DNA of 64,000 nucleotides from Bromus sterilis (GCA_950022295.1 OX465600.1:306166031-306230030); one strand, 5' to 3'; shown: positions 21,124 to 33,312, numbered from the stretch's first letter. A program made the numbers and translations. Notes: generated from the letters alone by a model not told the origin.

Positions 21124-22125
21124 ATGGGTTCCACTGAAAACACCAAGTTGTGTGACTTCACTAGTCACAACAACCAAGACTTTATCTACACCCCCATTGC
21201 CACACCTGCCACTTCAGCTACCTCTTATGAAATTAAACCTGCCTTGCTAAACCTTGTTATGAGAGATCAATTCTCTCGTGCTGGAGATGCTGCTGCTTTA
21301 CACTTGAATAATTTTGTTGAATTATGTGATATGCAAAAGTATAAAGAAGTAGAAGGTGATATTGTTAAGCTCAAGCTTTTTCCTTTCTCTTTAAGGGGAG
21401 AAGCTAAAATCTGGTTTCAATTTTTGCCTAGGAATAGCATAGATTCTTGGGATAAGTGCAAAGATGCTTTTATAGGGAAGTACTACCCACCTACTAAAAT
21501 TATCCAATTAAGGAGTAACATTATGAATTTTAAGCAACTGGATAATGAACACGTTGCCAAAGCTTTGGAACGAATGAAATCTCTTGTTAAGAAATGCCCT
21601 ACACATGGTTTGACTACCTGGATGGTTATCCAGACTTTTTATGCAGGCTTGAACTTTACCTCGCGGAACCTGTTAGATTCGGCCGCGGGAGGAACCTTTA
21701 TGTCAACTACACTTGGTGCTGCCACGAAGCTTCTCGATGAGATGATGACCAATTATTCCCAATGGCACACCGAACGCGCTCCAACAGGTAGGAAGGTAAA
21801 CTCTGTCGAGGAAATTACCTCCCTCAATGAAAAAGTTGACTTAATTATGTCTCTACTTACCAAGCAACCCTCTATTGATCCTCATGATGTCCCTTTAAAT
21901 TCTTGGTGCGGGCTGACAACCTTGGCCACGTGGGTGGTATGGCTGTTGATGAGCGACAAAGCTTGGTGGCGGAGGGGTGGGAGCACGGGGGTGCATAACC
22001 TGACCGGTTTCTTTCCGTCCAATGGCGGCGGCGTTCGCAAACGTCGTAACCTTCTTGAAGGCTCCATCGCGATTACTCCCTCGTCTTCACGTATTCCGGG
22101 TGAAAACTTGATCCATTGGATCTGA
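21124..22125 (+). pseudogene. Truncated gag fused to LINE sequence (copy 1)
   Basis: The ATG at 21124 begins a Gypsy gag (MGSTENTKLCDFTSHN; retrotransposon gag region with FPFSLRGEAKIWFQFLP and FYAGLNF). The sequence is identical to copy 2 up to base 21904, about codon 260. There it crosses the duplication junction and reads through about 74 codons of LINE 3' sequence to a stop at 22123. The second part has no retrotransposon homology and is a chance fusion. No protease or polymerase follows. Confidence 0.9.
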
Positions 22126-22310
22126 TGGTGGCAGCATTACAGTGTCGTGCCTTTCTTGAAGGCACCGCTTTTAAGTTCATGTTTTATCGTGCCTGGCACC
22201 TTTGTATCTAGCCTTGGATATATGTGGATTGTGGATCGGGTGTGCGTTTGTATGGGTGCGCTCAGGTGTATTGGGATGGTGATTGCTTTATAATATAAAG
22301 CGGGGCGAAA
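21905..22310 (+). mobile_element. LINE 3' terminal fragment
   Basis: The stretch ends with CTTTATAATATAAAGCGGGG then CGAAACC, a 3' end I associate with a common Triticeae LINE group, preceded by a GT-rich 3'UTR with CTTCTTGAAGGC repeats. It is cut at its 5' side by the junction at 21904/21905. If the tandem-duplication model holds, this is where the duplicated unit starts. Confidence 0.55.
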
Positions 22311-23336
22311 CCTATTTAGGTCACATTAGACTCATAGCAGGTGTTCCTGACTAGCTAGAAAGCATGTACTAACTCGAGACTCTATCAATCTGACTGACTA
22401 GGACATGTCTACTTCAGTCATTCTAAAAAATGTCCTGTATTTCTAGACATGCACATAAAAGTGTAATGTTTGTGTGTTCAGAGCCATGCACATGAATGTC
22501 AAACTAACCTACATGGAAGAGACCGCAAAAAATATCTATCTTTCTATTCCTAAATGGTACATTTAGTAACAATTTCATGCACAAGACAATGTGCCAGCAA
22601 AAGAGAGTGTAAAAAGCAATGACATCACAAATAAATGTATACAATATAGTGAAATGATATATTGTTTACTTCATGATGTCTTTTTTTAGCTACACAATAC
22701 ATAAGAGAAAACATAATTTAACATTCAGCTCAACTATTTATCTCTATTAGGTTAGACTTGCACTCATATATTTTACATTGTCCCCAATTTCAGGCAACAC
22801 ACGAATCATCATCAAAAAAGTATTTGATGCCTCCATATATTTGCATCAAGCACTAACATTGAACATTACAAATAGAGAGGCGCAGCAACACGCCATCAAT
22901 GATCTAGTATAATGTGTTACTATTTTATATTACTGCATTTATAGTGAATGGTAACGTATTTTATGGTATTGGAAACCACTAAGCATCAGACTACTGGTAG
23001 GATGCATCCATCAGACCAGTGCTATGCCGTTGGATGAAAAGCAAGACAACATTCAATCTGATTCTATTCTGTTAGCTAATTACATGTGATTTGTTATTGA
23101 TTGCTCGTTGATTCAGTTTCCATATTTTTAGGAAACAAGCTTCGGAGATAAGGAACCTAATAACTCTTAAAAATCTAGATTTCAGGTAATGTAATATGAT
23201 TCCTTATAAGCATTAAATTGTTTCCAAAAATATTCTACCTATTGTGGCGAACTTTAATCTCGTGTAACTTTCCAATAGTCTGTAAAATTGCATCGAGCGC
23301 AATATTTCCTACGAACCACTTCATGCTTCCAATATT
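22311..23336. other. AT-rich stretch, with one Helitron-like 3' end
   Basis: No gene was recognised. At 22879-22907 the sequence GGCGCAGCAACACGCC then ATCAATGATCTAG resembles a degenerate Helitron 3' end (GC-rich stem, then CTAG). I found no matching 5' end. Confidence 0.35.
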
Positions 23337-23440
23337 CACTACTAGGAAACTGGCTATCTGTGACGTGCCTATTTTGCCTATCTGGCACCAATTTTGCCTT
23401 TCTGTGGCGCACCTATTTTTCTGTGGTAGTCGTTCTTCAT
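23337..23440. mobile_element. CACTA element terminus, fragment
   Basis: CACTACTAGGAAACTGGCTA followed by TCTGTGACG and TGTGGCGCACCTATTTTTCT is the left terminus and subterminal sequence of a known Triticeae CACTA type. No opposite terminus was found before the Helitron start at 24099. The stretch 23441-24098 has no recognised gene. Confidence 0.5.
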
Positions 23441-26152
23441 TCCAAAGTTGGTCTTGCTTCCTACCTGATGCTAGTCGTGCTTCCTTCCCGAAGCTGTAGA
23501 TAATTTCAACAAAATTCATCAAAGTAAGCATTTACATCCAAAGTAAAAAATGAATCAAAGATGAGATGAATAAACCCTAGTTCGGTGAGTACATACCAAA
23601 GGATGATGTCGGGGATCCATCTGCATCTTCTTTGCCAAACCGAGATGGTGCACAAGCGCGGTGAGAGGGATGGTGACAGGCATGGCCTGGCGGGGGAACG
23701 GGGAGACGATGGGGATTATGCGGTCGATGGCGAGAGGAAGATTCAGCGGAGCAGATGGGATGAGAAATCGTACCGACATGGAGCAGTTGTAGTTGTCGTG
23801 TGTGGATCAGGGTGGTGGAGGAGGTTCTGTCGCGGTGAGCGAGCTCGGCATACACCGGGATGTGCTCGCCCAGGGGAGCGAGACGCGATGGTCTAGGTGG
23901 ACTGGGAAGGCGAGATTTACTCGCGTCGGACATGGGGAGATTGTTGGAGCCGAGTAGATAATTTTTTATGGTTAATTGATGGGGTCAAAGAATCGCTACG
24001 CCGTGGGATTAAAGAAGAATCAATGTCGCATGACCCGTCTGGCAAAAGCTTCGTATCAGACTACTGATAAGAAGAGTTTACCATAATGTAAGCCTTTATC
24101 TCTACTCCTATAAAAATGGCAGTTGGTGATGATGGTGTGTCTGCCTTCGTATCATCTCTGCCGTCCGATTTAGGATGGAGGGATGAGAGACAGTCCCGGA
24201 GCGACATACACGTCCGAAACGCAACTCCGATACTCTCGAAGTTTCTCCTTCTCTCGTGAATTTTTTTCGAGAACCCCTCCCAAATTTGTCGCCGCCGGCC
24301 CCTGCCCTCTCTTCCATGGCGAGCGCTGGAGTTGCGTTGCGTGAGGGATCCTCCTCTTGTATATATTTAGTTGTAGTTAGGGTCTCAGTAAATCAGATTT
24401 TGCCTTCAAACTTGCCCACATATCTCTCCTTCCAGATCTAGATGTGTAGGCCGTCGGAGAGGTTGCCACGGCGGGCGGCGGCGGCAAGTTTCTCTGTTCT
24501 CCCATCCTACCACCCTCCTGGTTAACTTTGCAAGAAACATGGGAGGAGACCAACTCCAAGCACAATCGATGCACGCGCACGATTGAGGGCGACCTTTTCT
24601 TCTTCCACCTCAGTTGATATTCCACATCAACCCACCGATAAAGATGGTTGCGCCCGCGGCCACCCTGCAAGAGCTCCAAGCCATTGTTGTCAAGGACCTC
24701 GAGCGCAGGCGCTCCATGCCATTGTCCGTTGGCGTGCCATGCTGAATGATGTAGGTGCCGGCTTGTACGCCAACATGAGCCTGAATACACCAGCCTCCTG
24801 AAGTCGTTCAATGCAGAATTGCAGATGAGGAGTATCCTCTGTTCTTTTTTTTTAACTTGGAGTATCCTCTGTTTATTCAAGTCTGAACTATACATATTAA
24901 TGTGATGATGACCCAATGCCCTGCCTCAGTTCTCAGGATCCAGGAATATGCAATCAATCGGCACAGTGTCTTCCAATGCAGCCAAGTGTTGGCGCTCCTT
25001 TGTCAGCAACGATTGGTGCGCCTGCTTCCGTGCTCCGCCTCCACACATCGCTGAGGCGATTCTTGCTGGGAGGTGCGCGCAAATATATTTCATCCCAAGA
25101 TTGCATATGTGATTTGCTTATTTGATCAACTTTTGATCTTCAGTAGTTTTAGAAGATCTTGTTAGAGATATAGTATATGCTAATAAGTAGATTTATAATT
25201 GCATAATCACTAGGGATGATTATTTTAAGAGGCTTCAACATTCTGCTCTAATAAGGTAATGCAAAACTGATTTTTCACAAGAGAAGGGAAGGTGATGGCC
25301 AGGCTCTTGTCTTGTCTATGATCAGAACATAGATCACAATAGATCATTAAGTTCTATTTTGCAACTACAAAATTGGACAATACCTTTAGATGGTGAGGTT
25401 TGAATTTTGTTAACTAGCGTTTCCAGTAGTTCAGAGCTACTACTTTACTGGCAATATTCAGGTGGATGGTCTGTATTTCAAATTTCGAATACAAGTAATG
25501 CACTTCTGGAAGTTCTATCTATTGAATGTCCATGCTGCCAATATCTAATATAATTTCATCGTGAGCACCCAAGAACCGCAACTCTGTCGCCATTCATGAT
25601 TGATAGCCTATCGCATGCAGAGAGAGTAATTAGTGTTTGCCTCATGCATTATGTCATATTGTAGTTGCATCATACGCCTCTTGTATAATTTTCACCGATG
25701 ACATATGTAGATAGCAGATTATTATTGCAAGATGTTGTGCCTAATGTGTTGTCTTGTTAATACTGCATTTCTCTCTTCCTAACAAAGTGATACTTCTATG
25801 TCAGTTTTATCTAATTTTTCTCTATATTCATTCCTTCTATTGACTTCAGATTGTGTATATATGCAAATGCATGTATGACTGCCCTTAGGTTCAGAAGAAC
25901 CATATTATCCGATACTGGAATCCAATCGGGGAACTTGGTTATTGACCCACTAATCTTTCCCTCTTTCGAGTCCAAGTCTCAAGAGGGCGCTCAGGTGTAC
26001 TTGTAGTCAAGGGAGTTTATCTCGCTTCTATTGAGGTTCCAGCAGAGATGCAAGGACTTCTATCTGCATTTCAATGTATATTGGGAGAGCCCACTGACTT
26101 CAGAAGAAAGAAAAGAAGTCATCCCAGTCATCTACTATTTTCTGCCACTCAT

Positions 26153-27746
26153 GACGTCGGCATCTTTGCCAACCCTTCCTTTGAGGAACTCCGCGCCATC
26201 TCCGACATCCTTGGGGTCTTCGGCGCTGCTAGTGGTCTTATAACCAACAAGACCAAGTCGGAAGTTTTCCCTACCCGCTGCAACAACATTGACCTTCACA
26301 CCATCCTTGCGTCCTTCCCGGCCAAGATCATGGAGTTCCCAGGTCGCTACCTTGGACTCCCCCTCCACTACAAGCGCCTACGTCGGGTTCATCTCCAGTA
26401 CCTCATCGACAAGGCCCGCGCCCGCCTCCCGGGTTGGATGGGAAAAAATATGACTCGCATTGCTAGGGTGACTTTGGCCAAGTCGGTCCTCACTTCCATC
26501 ATTACCTTCCACCTCACGGTACTGCCGATGCCGAAATGGGCACAACGGCTGTTCGACCGCACCTCTCGACGTTTTATTTGGCATGGTGATGATCAGGAGG
26601 CCGCCAGCGGTGGCCACTCTCTTGTGAACTGGAAGACTGTGTGCAGGCCAAAATCTCTGGGCGGGCTAGGGATTGCAGATCTCGAAAGATTTGGCAGGGC
26701 TTTGCGGCTGCGTTGCCCTGGCTTTAGTGGACTGAGCCTGATCGGCCTTGGGTGGGCTCCCCTCTTCCTTGCGACGCCTCTGACATGAACTTTTTCCGGG
26801 CGTCCACTAAGATCACCCTTGGTAACGGTCAAACCGCCCTCTTCTGGCATGATTCCTGGTCATCGGGTGGACCTCTCTCCATCAGGGCCCCTAACCTTTT
26901 CAAGATCGCCACTAGGAAGAATAGAACTGTCAGTGCTGAGCTCCATAACGACACCTGGATCCAGTCGATTGCTCATCTTACCAATCTCACACAGTTTGCC
27001 GAGTTTTTGGACATTGCCACCATCATTCAGGACACGAACCTCTTGGAGGATCAGGCCGACACCATTAGGTGGCTATGGACGGAGGACGGATGCTACTCCG
27101 CGGCCTCGGCCTACGCGATTCAGTTCCAAGGATCCTTCCCTAAGTTTGAGCCACCTAAAGTCTGGAGGGCTTTTGCGGAGCCCAAAGCCAAGTTCTTTGC
27201 CTGGCTTGTCCTCCATAAGCGCATCTTCACGGCCGACCTGCTTGCCACCAAGGGCTGGCCACATGATCCCACCTGCCAGCTCTGTCTCACCCATCCGGAG
27301 ACTGTGGCTCACTTGTGTATGGAATGCCCGTTCACGGTGGCGGTTTGGAACACCATCGATACGTGGTCTGAGGATAAGCTCGGGCCTTTCATTGGGACTC
27401 TGAACTCCGTTGACTCGGCGTGGTGTAAGATCATTTCGAACACAACCTCTGCCAATGCTCGTGTTCGTAGTGCGAGAATCACCTACATCATGTGGAATGT
27501 CTGGAAGGAGAGAAACAGGCGCATCTTCGATGGTAGGCGCCAAACCTATCTTGAGGTGGCCTTCCTCGCTTATGAGGAACTTCGTCAGGTTTTAGGTGTG
27601 TTGCACCCTTCGGGGCCGCCGCGTGTTGTTCAGCTTGGGGAGTAATCCGCATGTGGATCTCCTGTCGTGTGGGTTGTAAGACCTTTGTTCTCTCTTCTTC
27701 TATATATGAATAGGCAGAGCTCCTGCCAAGTTTTCGCTAAAAAAAA
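26153..27746 (+). pseudogene. 5'-truncated LINE: RT thumb and zf-RVT domain
   Basis: The sequence starts in the reverse-transcriptase catalytic motif (only DVGIFANPS remains of YADDVGIF), continues with YLGLPLHYKRLRR and CRPKSLGGLGI, and ends with the zinc-binding zf-RVT region (CQLCLTHPETVAHLCMEC) and a stop at 27643. A frameshift plus an in-frame TAG near 26705-26730 break it. The 3' end has GGCAGAGCTCCTGCC then an A-run at 27739-27746, the usual plant LINE tail. 5' truncation is normal for LINE insertion. Confidence 0.85.
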
Positions 27747-28630
27747 TCCTGATGGATTGAAGAGGAATGGAGCGAATAGCCAAGTGATAACCAAGAACAT
27801 ATCCCTCCTTTTTACTTCATGGATCTTGTCAGCATACAGGATACTGTCCAATGTGCAATAGTTGAAGTATCCGCACGCCACAATTTTGTCTGCAATCTAA
27901 TTATTTTGTGATGTAGTAATTTCAGGGGATAGAGAATCTGAGATGCAACTCTCTTCAGTATCTTCATTTCTTGATTATATTAATGAAACTTAAACTAGGC
28001 ATCTCTTATCTAGGTAGTAACAGGGATTTTATTACCGCTGAAAAGATAAAGAACTCCAGTTTCCTTTATTTAGAGAAATATAGGGGTATTTTGTACTAGC
28101 TCACTGTATGATGTGATGTGTTCTAAACATGGCCTTTGTGACCTGTGCAACGATTTTCTATTTCTCTTACTGATCATTAAATCTTTATACGTACGTTTGC
28201 TTGAATGTCTTAACGTCACTGCTATTGCCAGCTAACTTATGATGATAATTTCATGATACATGGCATACATTTCAGTCTAGAAAAACTTAATTTGTACAAA
28301 AGATAAATAAGGGATTGCTAATTTTGGTTTATGAACTTGATGCTTGTGTCATATTCCACTTGTTCTGTAAACCAAGGTAATGTCCTCTTCTAGCAAGAAT
28401 TTGATCGTCGAATTATCATTCTCTGATTCAAAGGATAATCATGTTGCCCAAGACCACTACGAGCCCACAACATGATTTGAACTGCAAAGGGGAAGGGGTG
28501 AGTCCTGTTGACTACCCATATACTGGCAAAACATGAACATTGTTGCAAGAAATACGGACCACATTGGCAGTTGGAATATTGATAGCCTAATAAATATAAT
28601 TAAGATGTTGTTCCTTGTACTATCAATTGT

Positions 28631-28767
28631 TAGTACTAGGATACTATCAATAGAAACGAACGATTAGAAATGAACGATTAGAAATGGGGTGTTTTTTATG
28701 TGATTCATAGTACTAGGATACTATCAATAGAAACGAACGATTAGAAATGGGGTGTTTTTTATGTGAT
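28631..28767 (+). repeat. Short tandem duplication
   Basis: Unit one (28631-28704, 74 bases) and unit two (28708-28767, 60 bases) both start TAGTACTAGGATACTATC and end TTTTTTATGTGAT. They differ by an extra 14-base GAACGATTAGAAAT in the first. Confidence 0.95.
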
Positions 28768-28898
28768 GGAAAATTGTGTTCATGGTGGAGAGACGTGGAG
28801 TGGAGGCAAGTTGGGTGATGGGTGGAGATGAGAGAGGTAGGATGTCCGTAAATAGCATGACACAATATAAATTGGCATATGTGTGAGAGTGGATTTTT

Positions 28899-29280
28899 GG
28901 ATCTCGAGCTCCATGGAGCTTGATTTTGAAAATATTCGAAATCATATTTTTAAGTTTTAAAAAAATCTGAAAAAATCACATGTGAGCATATAGATGTGTA
29001 CTACATTCGTGTTAAATTTCATGATGAAATACTCTTTCGTGTGAGCTGTGCAAAAAAGACAAAATGAACACTTTTTGTGATGAATAGTATGTTGGTAGAA
29101 AAGCATGATTTTGGTTTTTTTGCACAGCTCACACGGATGAGTATTTTGACATGAAATTTTACAGGAATGAAGTATACATATGTATGTTCAAGTGTGATTT
29201 TTTCAGATTTTTTTGAAACCTATAGATTTGATTTTTGAAAGTTTTAAAAACCAAGCTCAATAGAGCTCGAGCTCCATTAG
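28899..29280. mobile_element. Foldback MITE
   Basis: Two arms of about 170 bases pair across a centre near 29090. Shared blocks are CTCGAGCTCCAT/ATGGAGCTCGAG at the tips and GTGAGCTGTGCAAAAAA with TTTTTTGCACAGCTCAC at the loop. It has no coding sequence. It resembles, but is not identical to, the family at 34058-34390. Confidence 0.8.
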
Positions 29281-29340
29281 AGATTTCCGCATATGAGTGC
29301 ACTATGAGATCGAACATCTCTTGATTATATAATTTATTGT

Positions 29341-29366
29341 TCCGTAGCAACGCACGGGTAGCTTAC
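29341..29366 (+). other. Degenerate Helitron 3' end
   Basis: CCGTAGCAACGCACGGG followed by TAGCTTACTA has the stem of grass Helitron termini, but CTAG is changed to CTTACTA. It may close the Helitron that begins at 24099, or belong to another lost element. Confidence 0.4.
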
Positions 29367-29529
29367 TATTTATCTAAATGTACCCCATCCGTTACTTTTT
29401 ACTTCAGATATAAGACTTGTCTGAAGTTAAACTGTATAAAGTTTGATCAATTTTACAGGGATAACTATCAACATTCAAAATGTGAAACCAATATCATTAT
29501 GCGTTATGAACTTCGTATTGTATAGCTTT

Positions 29530-31989
29530 TCTTTGAGTTGTAAAGACAGCATGAAAGGCTCCTACTGTTATTTATATATAAAGCATAAGGTTACAAGTTA
29601 CAAGATCCCCATTAGGGACCAAAGACAGCAGATCAAGGTAGAGTAGTACAAATGTGATTTAAGAAGGGTACAAGATCTTGTTTAACTCTCAAAGAGAGCA
29701 CCCTAAGGTCAGCTTATAGTAGTCTAGACCAGCCTTGCACAGTGGGTTGGACTCCTTCAAAGTAATTGTTATTCCTCTGCTTCCAGATGTTCCAGGCTGC
29801 CAAGATGATGGTTTCTTTGAATAGAGGTTTATTCCATCTCCTTCTAGATTCAGCAAACATGTTCTGCATGTCAGTGGTAGTGTTCCACTGGATGTTCAAA
29901 GTATTCCAACACCTTTTGCTGAACTGGCATTCAAAAAACAGGTGCCTGTAAGTTTCCAGGTCAGGTGTGTCAGAAAGCAGACAGGAATGGTCGTCTCCAA
30001 TATTCCAATGTCTTCTAAGAAGGATGTCTCTGGTGTTGAGCCTATCCATCAACATTAGCCAGGAAAAATCTTTGAGTTTGAGGATGCATTTGGATTTCCA
30101 AATGGAGGTGATATAAACCTCAGCATGCAGCTCTCGAAAGCAGTGTCTGTAGAACTTTTTGGGGGTGAAAGTAGTTTCTCCCCAACATGGGATCCACTCA
30201 TCAGATTGCCAAGGGGTGGTACTGTTGTCATTTTTAATCTAGGTGAGCATGTTGAACTCCTCAAAGGCTTAAGGAGACATCGGGAGTTGAAACAGGTTCT
30301 GAACCTCAAGACTTCCCAACACTTGAGCAACTGTAAGATCCTTATTGAGCGCAAATGAGTAAAGCCTAGGCATCTGCTCCTCCAAAGGACTGTCCCCATA
30401 CCATACATCTTTCCAGAATAGAATAGAGTCCCTAGCTCTGGCCACACATGTAGTGATGCCCCTGTAGGTATCTAGCAGATTGTATAGATCTTTCCACCAA
30501 AAGGAGCCATATGGGGGTAAGGCTAGAGGAGGGCATTGAGATTAGTACTTATGCCAAATGATCATAACCCAGGGAGTGTCATGCCTATGCATAAATTTGT
30601 GCCAGACTTTCAACAGTAGAGCAATATTTTGGATCTTAATATTTATGATCCCTAGACCCCCTCTTTTCTTGGGTCTACATACGAGGTGCCAAGCAGCAAG
30701 GGAGTGAGCATTTGCATTTCTGTCCTGCGATTTCCTCCAGAGACAGTGTCTTCTAGCTCTATCAAACAACTCAATGATCCTGTCCGGAATCTTGATCACG
30801 CACATGGTATAGGAAATGAGAGATGATAGGGCTGAGTTAAACAGTTGAACTCTGCCCCCAAAGTATAGCCACATGGTTGTACTGGTAAGTTTTCTCTCAA
30901 TCCTATCCACCAGAGGCATAAGTTTAGATACAGTAGGTTTGGTGGTACCCACGGGCAGACCCAGATAGGTAAATGAAAAAGTTCCCACCTGAAAACCAAA
31001 AAGGCTGGCAAGATCTTGGACTTCATTATCGGATATGTTGATGGGCATCAGTTGAGACTTTCCATAGTTTATTTTCAGTCCATTAGCATTGGCATAAGAA
31101 TCCAGGATAAGTTTGACGGTCAGAAGTTCTTCAGGAATGGTTGGCAGTATGATTAAGGTATCGTCAGCATGCTGAATAACTGGGTAGTCCTCAGAACCAG
31201 GTTGAGAGGTAGGGAGGGACATCTTCCCTTCCATCCAGGCTCTGTTGATAATAGACTGAAGAAGATCTGTTGTGAGCACAAACAACAAGGGAGACAAAGG
31301 ATCTCCTTGTCACACACCTCTGCGGCAATTAAAGGGAATACCAGGCACACCATTGAGCAAAACAGAGGAAGAACCAGAGGCTAAAATATTCTTAATCCAA
31401 TACATCCATCTAGCATCAAAGCCTTTGCATTCCATAATTTTGAGAATGGTTGAGTGCTCCATTGTATCAAATGCTTTTGCAAAATCAAGCTTCAGAATCA
31501 CAGCTTTACCTCCAGAAGCTTTGCATTGATGGATATATTCAAAACCCCATGCTAGGCAATCTTGAATTGTCCTGGATTTAATGAAACCATACTGATTTCT
31601 ATGCACTAGCAGAAGGATTCATTTTTGTAATCTATTGGCCAGCAGTTTAGGCAAGATTTTGAGAGCACAATTTAACAAAGAAATTGGTCTGAAATCATTA
31701 ACAGTCTGGGGAGACAGCCCTTTAGGAATCAGGGTGATCAAAGAGCTATTTAGACATTGCAAATTAATCTTTCCAACCCAAAAATCCTCACATAGCTTAT
31801 AGAAGTCAGGGGCAATGATGTCCCAACAACTTTTGAGGAAGTGCCCATTAAAACTGTCAGGCCCAGGGGACTTATCTGCAGGCATGTGCTTAATCACTAG
31901 ATCAATCTCATCTTTGGAGAAAGGGGCAGAAAGAACGTCGAGGCCAGGCACATTGGGTATGAGGTGTTCCACCTGGAAATCGAAATGGG
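29530..31989 (-). pseudogene. LINE remnant: reverse transcriptase and zf-RVT
   Basis: On the minus strand the reverse transcriptase reads KSPGPDSFNGHFL, NDFRPISLLNCALK, KLDFAKAFDTMEH, the catalytic HADDTLIIL and YLGLPVG, then the zinc region (CQFSKRCWNTL). At least two breaks are TGA where CGA is expected: in RLQK/ILLLVHRNQ near 31617 and RRGV/QGDPLSP near 31307. Further frameshifts follow below 30542. An 11-base target-site duplication TGTATAGCTTT stands at 29519-29529 and 31990-32000. The endonuclease part is missing, so it was 5'-truncated on insertion. Confidence 0.88.
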
Positions 31990-32019
31990 TGTATAGCTTT
32001 GATATTGTAGATGTTAATA

Positions 32020-32280
32020 CTCCCTCCGTTCCTTGATATAAAGTGCCTAATGTTTTGAGAAAAATTCAAAAATACATGACATATTGGTATTATACCACAC
32101 GTCTAGATAAATAAACCTATGAAAAGAGATAGAACGGAGAGTCTCTTTTCTATTATTGGCTGATTCAAACTGTTTTTCTTGATTTTTTCTAGGAAAAGAT
32201 CAGTCCAATTGTAGCATTACACGTACATGTTAATATTCAGACAAAAAGCTTATGCACCTTATATCAAGAAACGGAGGGTG
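32020..32280. mobile_element. Stowaway-like MITE, 261 bp
   Basis: The ends are CTCCCTCCGTTCCTTGATAT and the complement of ATATCAAGAAACGGAGG, flanked by TA (32018-32019 and 32281-32282). It is inserted in the right half of the older Stowaway. Confidence 0.85.
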
Positions 32281-32528
32281 TATTTTTCAATATAACTTTG
32301 GTCAAACTTTATAAAGTTTAACTTCTAAAATCATAATAGCGGAGTAAAAAGAAGCGAAGAGAGTAGATTCATTATGTATCAGGATGTGTTATGTCATGGT
32401 ATCATATTATTCATTAACTATTTGTCACATAATCAAATTTCCTTTGAGATGTGTTTATTTTCCCACTACGGCAAGCCTAATGTACTACTTTTCCCCTAGC
32501 GCTTGCATGCATGCATCAATGCATTGAC

Positions 32529-32760
32529 CTAGGGGTCAAAATGGAGTGGAAAATTTCCGCTTAACCGAAGGAAAAACGGAAATGGAAAGGAAATGTGAAA
32601 ACATAAATGGAAATTTACAAAACGGAAATGGAAGTGAATTTTTTTATGTGAAAACGGAAACAAAAACGAAACGGTGTTTTTCGGAGGAACAGACACAGAA
32701 ATGGAACTTTTCGTTTCGGTGAATATGGAACTTTCCGGTTTTACTATGGGACTGTCTCTG
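32529..32760. repeat. GGAAA-rich stretch, possible hAT terminus
   Basis: TAGGGGTCAAAATGGAGTGG and many GGAAATGGAA/ACGGAAA copies recall the terminus and subterminal repeats of Ac-like hAT elements. I did not find a clear opposite end or an 8-bp target duplication. Confidence 0.3.
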
Positions 32761-33312
32761 CTTTCCTTACCATCACCTAACAACACTCAATAATAGTATG
32801 TGCCGAATGGTCCATGTGAGGCACAAGCTCTATAACCACACACGTACTTAATTAGACCCATACACAATTGTTTAGTACTACTACAATATTGCGCTAAGTC
32901 ACTTACATATTCATATCATCTTGTAGCCATGTCAACGAGTGTTTATGTTTTCGGTTTCTCTATGGCTCAAGGGTTTTCAAGTTTCGGTAACGTCCACTTA
33001 TAAAAAAACATATGTATTTGCTATCATTGTTTTAGTTTTAGCTAAGGGTGATGCCTCCACTCTCTCCACTCAACATTGTTTTGGTCTCATTGCATCCACC
33101 GGTATATTCTCAAGGTAAAAAAAATAATAAACAAAAAGGACAATCAATTTTAGTTTTTTCATTATTTTTTCTTAGATTTTTACTCAAAACAATATTTCTT
33201 TCAAAAATGATTTAATAATTAAATTATACTAAGTTTACTAAACTTACACATATTTTAAAACTATAAATTATTTGTTAACTGTTCCCGCAGCAACGCGCGG
33301 GGTATCATCTAG

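Larger units (their letters stand above)
1..21904 (+). repeat. Segmental duplication, copy 1 (right part)
   Basis: This segment recurs at 40877-62781 in the same orientation. The offset is a constant 40876 bases up to the C-run at 17911 and 40877 after it, so there is no other net insertion or deletion. All predicted translations compared between the copies are identical. The identity ends at base 21904, inside a gag gene, where copy 1 switches to unrelated LINE sequence. The left end is not visible because the window starts inside a MITE that is whole in copy 2. A very recent duplication or an assembly duplication both fit. Confidence 0.97.
29382..32363. mobile_element. Stowaway-like MITE split by a LINE and a second Stowaway
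   Basis: The left half (29382-29529) starts CCCCATCCGTTACTTTTTAC and contains AAAGTTTGATCAATTTTACA. The right half (from 32283 to 32363, plus 31990-32019) contains its complement, TGGTCAAACTTTATAAAGTT, and ends with GGAGTAAAAAG. TA flanks both ends (29380-29381, 32364-32365). The LINE at 29530-31989 and the Stowaway at 32020-32280 are inserted within it. Confidence 0.7.
24099..33312 (+). mobile_element. Helitron candidate with nested insertions
   Basis: The 5' end reads A/TCTCTACTCCTATAAAAA, as in grass Helitrons. The 3' end at 33285-33312 reads CCCGCAGCAACGCGCGGGG then TATCATCTAG/T: a GC stem of five pairs, then CTAG before T. Insertion between A and T fits the class. No Rep/helicase gene is present, so it would be non-autonomous. 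Two LINEs, a foldback element and Stowaways lie inside. A second, mutated 3' end at 29341-29366 offers a shorter alternative. I see no recognisable captured gene in 24120-26152 or 27747-28630. Confidence 0.5.

Noticed and set aside
24377..24916. A 179-codon minus-strand frame near the Helitron 5' end, considered as a captured gene
   Set aside because: I could not recognise a domain, and codon pattern and conservation cannot be judged from one copy.
27630..27881. Minus-strand frame at the 3' end of a LINE
   Set aside because: It reads the LINE tail and A-run in reverse and has no support.
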